A stretch of DNA of 64,000 nt from Artemisia argyi (lineage: Eukaryota; Streptophyta; Magnoliopsida; Asterales; Asteraceae): contig CM060696.1 in NCBI GenBank assembly GCA_030686995.1, positions 11,080,487 through 11,144,486 on the forward strand. Reading direction: 5' to 3'. A program made the translations under genes and the position numbers. Of this stretch, positions 57,959 through 64,000 are shown one piece after another. Each line of letters begins with the position of its first letter. The first letter of the stretch is position 1. Below the pieces are notes generated by a model. It made no database searches. It was given only the letters and a program-made list of their open reading frames with translations, and had not been told where the DNA came from.

Positions 57959-60278
57959 TCCAATAAATTTAATACTAATTAATTATTTAATATTAATTAA
58001 ATACCATTTAATATTAATTATAAATATTTAAATAACTTAAATACAATATAATATTATTTTAATGCTAGAAAAATGAAAATTAAATTTCTAAAATTATAAA
58101 ATAACTAAAAACAAATTTTAAAATTAAAAATATGTCTTTTTGTCTTTTTGTGGATTTTATAATAATTAATTACTAATTAAACTATTTAATTTATAAAAAC
58201 TAGAAGATGAACAGTAGAAATTCTAGAAAAATTCCTAAAAATGTTTTATAACTTATAAAAGCTAGGAAAAATATAAAAACTAGGTATTACTTTATAAAAA
58301 CTAATTTTGCTATTTAATACTTAATTATTAATTAATAAATAATAAAACTAATATTAAACCTAATAATTACCAAATGATAATATAAAAATCTGAGAAAATT
58401 ACTAAAATTACTTTAACATAAAAGAAATTTAAGAAAAATATAAAAATGCAAGTTACTTAATAAAAATCTAAAAAGAGAAATTAAAAAGATAAATTAAATT
58501 AAATAGAAACTATCACTTATTGTAAAATTGGATTTTTCTGGATTTTCTTATTTCAAAACTATTTGTAAACTGAAAATGAGAAACTTTAACAAAGATGACT
58601 TGGCTGAAATAAAGGAATAAGCACTTATGGGATCACAAATGCTTATCAGTTTGGTAGTTATAGCTTATTAGGACTTGTAATGAGGCATAAGTTGCTCATT
58701 AAGCTTAACCACTAACCCACATCAAAACACAAGCCATCAACAGACAATTGCAACTTGAAATAAGTAATAAGGAAACAAATAAGCACTAGAAACAAGCAAG
58801 AATAAGCATTAATCAAATAAGCTCAATACTGAGTATGAAACAGGCTCAAACAGTCAACTTCCAGCTCTTGTGGGGCCCACAGGAGAGATTAGAAGCCCAA
58901 AGTGAGACTTGACTTGAGAAGCCAGCTTATTGGGGTTTCCAAAAAGCTGGGGATCATGCCCTGGGGCCCACTAATGAGGATGGGAGAGACCATGGAAGTT
59001 GGGGGTTTGGAACTGAGTGGTGGTGCAGGGGAGGTCACTCCCCCTGCAGGTCTGTTTGAAGGCAGTGGAGCCCACAAAAAAATTCACAAAATTGAAATGA
59101 CAATGAAACACAATAGATCAGCTGGTATACTACCACATATGAAAGGCTCAAGGGTTGAATCCAAACAGAAAAATCTAAACAATTTCCACAAAAAAATGGG
59201 TTTTCTGCCTTGGGTGGAATTTTGACTTTTGACATTAACCACTTAGATTGACTTTTTTGAACTTCAAATGAATGTAATAATAAGCTTAAAGGAGGCTAAA
59301 ATAAGCTAAGGTAACTGATTATAAAGCTAATGATATGATTATGCATGCCTAATCCCTAACAGTGAATTGTGAAGATTGGATTAGAGGTGATATTGACTTT
59401 CTTGCAAATGGCTAAGGGATTTTATTATCTATCTAACCTGTTATGACCTAATGTGGCATATCTTAACTAAAAACAACATCAGAAACCACCTAGAAAACCT
59501 TGGATCCAACTGATCCAAACACCCCTTATAGCATTACTGATTTTGCATTTCAAAGGATTTCAAAATATTTGGGCTATACTAACTATGCAGGGTGCTTATT
59601 TATGTTATAAGGAGTATATTAAACCTAAAATGATAGAAAGAATAGTGGTGTACTCAGCAGAAACTAAATATGCTAATAAAAGTGCAATGTAGAGTGATAT
59701 TGAGACCTAGCAAAATGGATCAAGCAGGATTGAAATAACAACACAGGTAAACTAATAGGGCTCATAATACACATCAAAATGCTTATAAGAAGATAACAAT
59801 CATTATGCTATGGTAATAGTGTCAAAAATGGAAGTTGCTTACAATGAGTCTAATAAGCTTCAAAACCAAGCACCAATGATCCACAACTGTCCTAATTCCT
59901 CCCTTGAGGATCTAATACCTCTGCAATTCTGTACATGCCATGTTCCATTTCTTCTTGTTTTGTTTTCCACTAATTTCTTGAATTTTCATGTGTTTTATAT
60001 GATTTTTGATTTTTCTAAGTTAAGTTTGTATAAATGCTAACTATGCTTTTAGAACCTTGATAATAAGCTAAATTGAATCCAAAGGAACAGAAATCAACAA
60101 CCTTTAACAATATTAGAGCCAAAATGAAATTTTCACTTAATAAGGTAAAAACTGAATTCACAAGAGAGTTTTGAATTAATGCTAAGGAACCTTGATACTT
60201 CACTAAAAATATGCTTGCAACTGATTTAAACTAAAAATTACAACTACAAATGAAAATTACACTAAAAAATTGACAAAG
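57959..60278. other. AT-rich sequence of unknown origin
   Basis: It abuts truncated copia 3 on the left and a gypsy LTR on the right. The left 600 bp consist largely of TTAATATTAATTA-like low-complexity sequence. The middle (58860-59080) is GC-richer with repeated GGGGCCCAC blocks. The rest has many AATAAGC motifs. It could be flanking host DNA or part of another retroelement. No convincing ORF, terminal repeats or gene are seen, and the short frames near 58889-59235 look random. Confidence 0.4.
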
Positions 60279-61699
60279 TGATGCGTGGGAATTGCACCAG
60301 GCTTTACCTCTCGAGGAATCTCGAGAAGCTTACAACCCCCACTAGGCAGTGTACCTGATCGTTGTATTATAGTATAGTGGCAAGTACCGGGGGATTGATC
60401 GTTCAACTTGGGAATAGTGTCGCTAGGATTAGAAAACCTAAAGACTAGGTCTAGAGATGAGGGATGATTCTTTTTGTATTTTTTTATATTTTATGAAAGC
60501 AAATAAAATCTCGGTTTTTGAAGGAGTTGGGCGGAATTAGTTGCTAGTCAACTAACCCAATAACTAAGATGCAATCAAAATAAAATACTAGAAATGAAAA
60601 TAAACTAAATTAACTATAGGTGTGAGCAATATATGGGAGAATTGTGTTTACTTAGATTTCACTACTCCCTAGATATCTTTTACAGGTTAATTACTTGTTA
60701 CAGTTGCGTGGATGACGGATTGTATTCCTTAATACCATTCATGGGGTGGCGTACTTACTTCCCCAATCCTATAAGCACCTACTTCACTCCTATGTCGAGC
60801 CGGCTAAGAAGCTCCTAACATGGGATCACTAGAATTTGCTTATGCATTAAATACAATCATAAAAACCTAGTACACATCGGTTCATGTTTCTTAAGACGTT
60901 CAAGCAAGTTACACAATGGAGATCTGCCAGTTTTCTTAAGCCTAACATTGAAATCATTCATCCATTACAACTATAAACAAGCAATCAACATATAATTAAC
61001 ATCTAGGTTTCATTACATCTAAGCAAACACATGATAGATCTAGCCTAGCATGTTATAATCAAGACAAGCATAAGATATATTCAAACAACACATAGACATA
61101 TTGAATGAATTGAAAGAGGACTTATCTCAATTGAACATGAAAGGTTGTAAGGGGTGAAAACCCTTGAAAATACAGTTAAAAACGACCTAGGGTTTATTAG
61201 GTTCGACCCTAGTATTCTCCACACAAGTTCCTCTCTTATGAATGAAAAATAGAAAAGTATATATAGATTTTGTGAGGTGACGGCGTCAAGAGTAAATGTC
61301 TGACGCCGTCATCTCGCCGCCAATAAACTCCTCGGACTGCCTAGATCTAGGTTTGACGCCGTCACGTGTAGTCCATCTTCAGGCCGTCACCAAATTAACT
61401 CTTGACGCCCTTCTCTTGACACCTTCAGGTTTTCTCTGGGTCGTCATGGATTTTACCCCTGACGCCGTCACAATTTCCTTCTTGACGCCGTCAGGTACTG
61501 TTCTCAGCATGGGAAATTAAGTCTTTGCCCTTTTCTTCACTTTTATGCTCAAAAAATGTCCAAACCGCTTCTTTTTCCAGAATTCACTCCCAAAGTACCT
61601 AAAATCACAAAAGGAACGATTTAGGGCAATATTTGATCAAATAAATTCAATTCCGGGCTTAAATGACCCCCTAAAAACGGTTCATTTTTCGCCTCATCA
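60279..61699 (-). repeat. Gypsy-type 3' LTR (minus-strand element)
   Basis: Homologous to the two solo LTRs, 1421 bp, ends TGATGCGTGG...CCTCATCA. The right neighbour in reverse complement reads GTGTAAGGGTATA, a polypurine-like tract directly before the LTR, so this is the 3' LTR of an element on the minus strand. The flanking bases CAAAG (60274-60278) and TATAC (61700-61704) do not match, as expected when the internal region continues. Confidence 0.85.
61258..61493 (-). promoter_or_regulatory. LTR promoter: TGACG inverted-repeat array plus TATA box (3' LTR)
   Basis: Eight or so TGACG-type sites from 61278 to 61493, five as the full inverted pair TGACGNCGTCA. TATATATA at 61258-61265, 12 bp from the nearest pair. 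Same layout as in the solo LTRs. Confidence 0.6.
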
Positions 61700-62304
61700 T
61701 ATACCCTTACACTTGAGATTTGCTTGTCCTCAAGCAAATGCGCTTTTATTCTAATCAAAATACAAGTTAGGGGTCATTTAACACTAATATAAAAGTAATT
61801 ACAACAAATAATCGTTCCACTAAAGACCAAAGACAAGCACGGAGGTCATACACTAGCACCTCACAAATAGTGTTTAGATACTCACATCTCTCAGGTGTAA
61901 TAAAGTAATATCAAAATATGGAAATGGAAAATATCTCTCACTACCTGTCATAGCAAAATAGATTACCATAGGCTTGGGAAAGGATCAAACCTCCACCACA
62001 TGGCGTAAGCACCTAGGATAAACTATCAAAGAGGTCTTTTAAAGGGTTGTAACGTTAGGTGTAGGGATATGGAAAACACGGTTTTGTTGGATATAGGCAG
62101 TCTTTACTGGTGGCGAGTTAATAATCTTGGTTAATTACATGTACAATATGGCGTTGCTAAGCCAAGACTAGACTCGACTTAAGCTAATAAATCAAAAATA
62201 ACAAAAGAATAAAATGAACATAGAATGAAAAGGGATGGTAGTCCGTATGTTTTTCTCTTTTCTTTTTCTTTTTCTATTTTTTTTTCTTTTTCTTTGATTT
62301 TTTC

Positions 62305-62346
<42 letters not shown>

Positions 62347-64000
62347 CATACACTCTTACCCTACCATCCAAAATAATACATCATAGGGAATGAACATTCC
62401 CCTTACACTTGAATTTTTACATTCTTTACAATAAACTATTCTAATGACTCGAATTAAGATAATCAAAACACTTGGAGTACTTTTAAGATTAACGCACATA
62501 TGGGGGTAATAAATGATGTTCTTCCCCATTACTCCATAACATAAGTACTTTACCCATGAGTCCCAATCGTCCCAAAACAATATGTACAAGGATATGACTC
62601 GACTTAGCAACCATGTAATCAATTAGATAATTAACTAAGGGTTAAAAAAAATAACAATAATGCACTAAAGATGAGTGCATACACGGAAGGCTAAGGAGAT
62701 TTGGGTGTACATTTAAGTGGGGTGTAACAAATTCTTCCTTTAAGTAAGATGCTTAAAGTTAGAAACGAAAAGATAGGCTCGGATGGGTGTACTAGGGGTT
62801 TCGTGTACTAAAAATGAGTACAACGCTAATGGTGTGGGAGAAATTAATTGACTTAACTAGCCAAGTGATATGACTTAAATGGTCAAGTAATTATGATACG
62901 GGTTTAACACAAGGGTGATCCTAATGCCTCTTATCATGTAGTAAATCCTACTACACGAATGTAGTCTCACTAGCGGTCTCGGGATGCATCACTAACGCAA
63001 GTTCTAGAATCTAAATGTTACCGGTACACTCATAAGCACTAATAGTAAATGCTTTTCCTATCAAATCTAAAGGCGAACCTCACATATTTGGGTGGAAAGT
63101 TTTTCTGAATGGTACGGTTTTGTGCTAGTCATACGATCTCCTATCCATGAGACGCTAGCTATGGCTAAAGTTTCACTCCTAAATGTTGTAAAAAATTTTA
63201 AATTTGGCGCTAAAGTTACGCTAACAAGTATTTCTCATAGTTTTATTACACATCTACTATCAAACAATCAAACTCAAGCGAAAGTGTATCTGTAAGGTAT
63301 CATCATTTTACCCTCCCCTTACACTTAGGATGAACATTGTCCCCAATGTTCAAGTAAAGAATGTAAAAGTGAAATAAGTAAAAAGAATGAAATCAAATAC
63401 TCCCCTGATTCGCTCGGTATGGATAATAAGGTAACCAGGTTAGATCTTCCTCCAAGAAAATGAACAATCAAAGCTTCCCTTCCAGAATATAAATCATCTT
63501 CTTGTCATATATAACCTGTAAAACCTGAGAAAACAGACAAGGCAACCTCGCGTAAAATCGGCGGCAATCTATATATGCTAACAAATCCTAGAAAACAAAA
63601 TAAGATATATTGCTTGTGGAATGATGTTTGCAGATTTCCTGGAGATTATAAAACTAAAGATTCAACAAAAACTTTAAGACTTCGTAAGAAAAACAAAACC
63701 GGTAAAATTTCCAGAATTTTACATGTGACGCCATCAGGAGTTAACTCCTGACGCCGTCAAAAGTGACCTGCAGAAATTCTTATGTTAAGTTTCCGGAAAA
63801 TTTCTCGAAAAACTTCGTCCTACTTCCTGGAAAATCCTGCAAAAACATCATTATGACTCGATACAAGCATTTGACTCTAACAAATACGAATATACATGTT
63901 CACATAATATTGTGGAGAATCATGATCGAGTTTGTTTCTTAAAAACATATTTGGGGTTTCCCCTTACACTTATCTTTTGCGAAATACCTTTGGATGAAGT
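61700..64000 (-). mobile_element. Internal region (3' part) of the minus-strand gypsy element
   Basis: The sequence continues to the window edge with no pol-like coding, consistent with the long non-coding 3' region of Athila/Tat-like gypsy elements (inference). In sense, AAGTGTAAGGG recurs four times (61703-61714, 62399-62410, 63315-63326, 63960-63971). One copy is preceded by a GGGGACAATGTTCATCCT block, and the one next to the LTR by GCTTGAGGACAAGCAAATC. A TGACG near-palindrome lies at 63726-63759. The open frames seen are short and unremarkable. Confidence 0.65.
62309..62346. repeat. Poly-T tract
   Basis: About 38 consecutive T after a CTTTTTCTTTTT-rich stretch, within the gypsy internal region. 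Confidence 0.95.

Noticed and set aside
58889..59235. Frames of 62-107 codons in GC-richer DNA
   Set aside because: No motif, on both strands over the same region, no homologue recognised; likely chance.

Overview
The window is plant nuclear DNA: AT-rich, with introns, long poly-A/T and AT-dinucleotide tracts, and saturated with plant transposons (Ty1/copia, Ty3/gypsy, LINE, Helitron, MULE, hAT, Tourist, Stowaway). The LINE ORF1 type and the general retroelement style suggest an Asteraceae-like eudicot, which is inference only. I see no rRNA, tRNA, CRISPR array or intact host gene. Host sequence survives as broken genes and captured fragments.

Layout. (1) 1-23612 is block A, a mosaic of MULE, hAT, Tourist and Helitron elements. 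It carries fragments of a receptor-like kinase, a NYN-domain gene and a GH3 gene, plus a recent Ty1/copia element (14851-20809) and a gypsy solo LTR (11847-13277). (2) 23882-35332, minus strand, is a broken chimeric gene. Its 5' exons encode an RPN10-like vWA domain and its 3' exons encode a dehydroascorbate reductase (DHAR). The join lies inside one exon (26366-26493). A 7.9-kb Ty1/copia element (27227-35125, TSD CAATA) sits in its second exon. (3) 35517-36923 is a second gypsy solo LTR (TSD GAGTT). (4) 37123-54343 is block B, a second copy of block A starting about 37.1 kb downstream. Each copy holds private insertions whose empty sites are preserved in the other. Block B carries an ORF1-only LINE (37184-39581) and two related Helitrons. 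(5) 54344-57958 is a 5' fragment of a third copia element related to the second. (6) 57959-60278 is unrecognised AT-rich sequence. (7) 60279-64000 is the 3' LTR and part of the internal region of a minus-strand gypsy element of the same family as the solo LTRs.

The most notable items are the RPN10-DHAR exon-level fusion; a promoter-linked hairpin made of inverted NYN-domain fragments, kept in both duplicate blocks; and inverted TGACG motifs at fixed spacing upstream of the TATA box in all three gypsy LTRs. Also of note are a copia element whose post-LTR region pairs with its own LTR instead of matching initiator tRNA, and A/B empty sites that fix many transposon ends to the base. All alignments were made by eye, and splice sites are inferred from GT/AG and reading phase.
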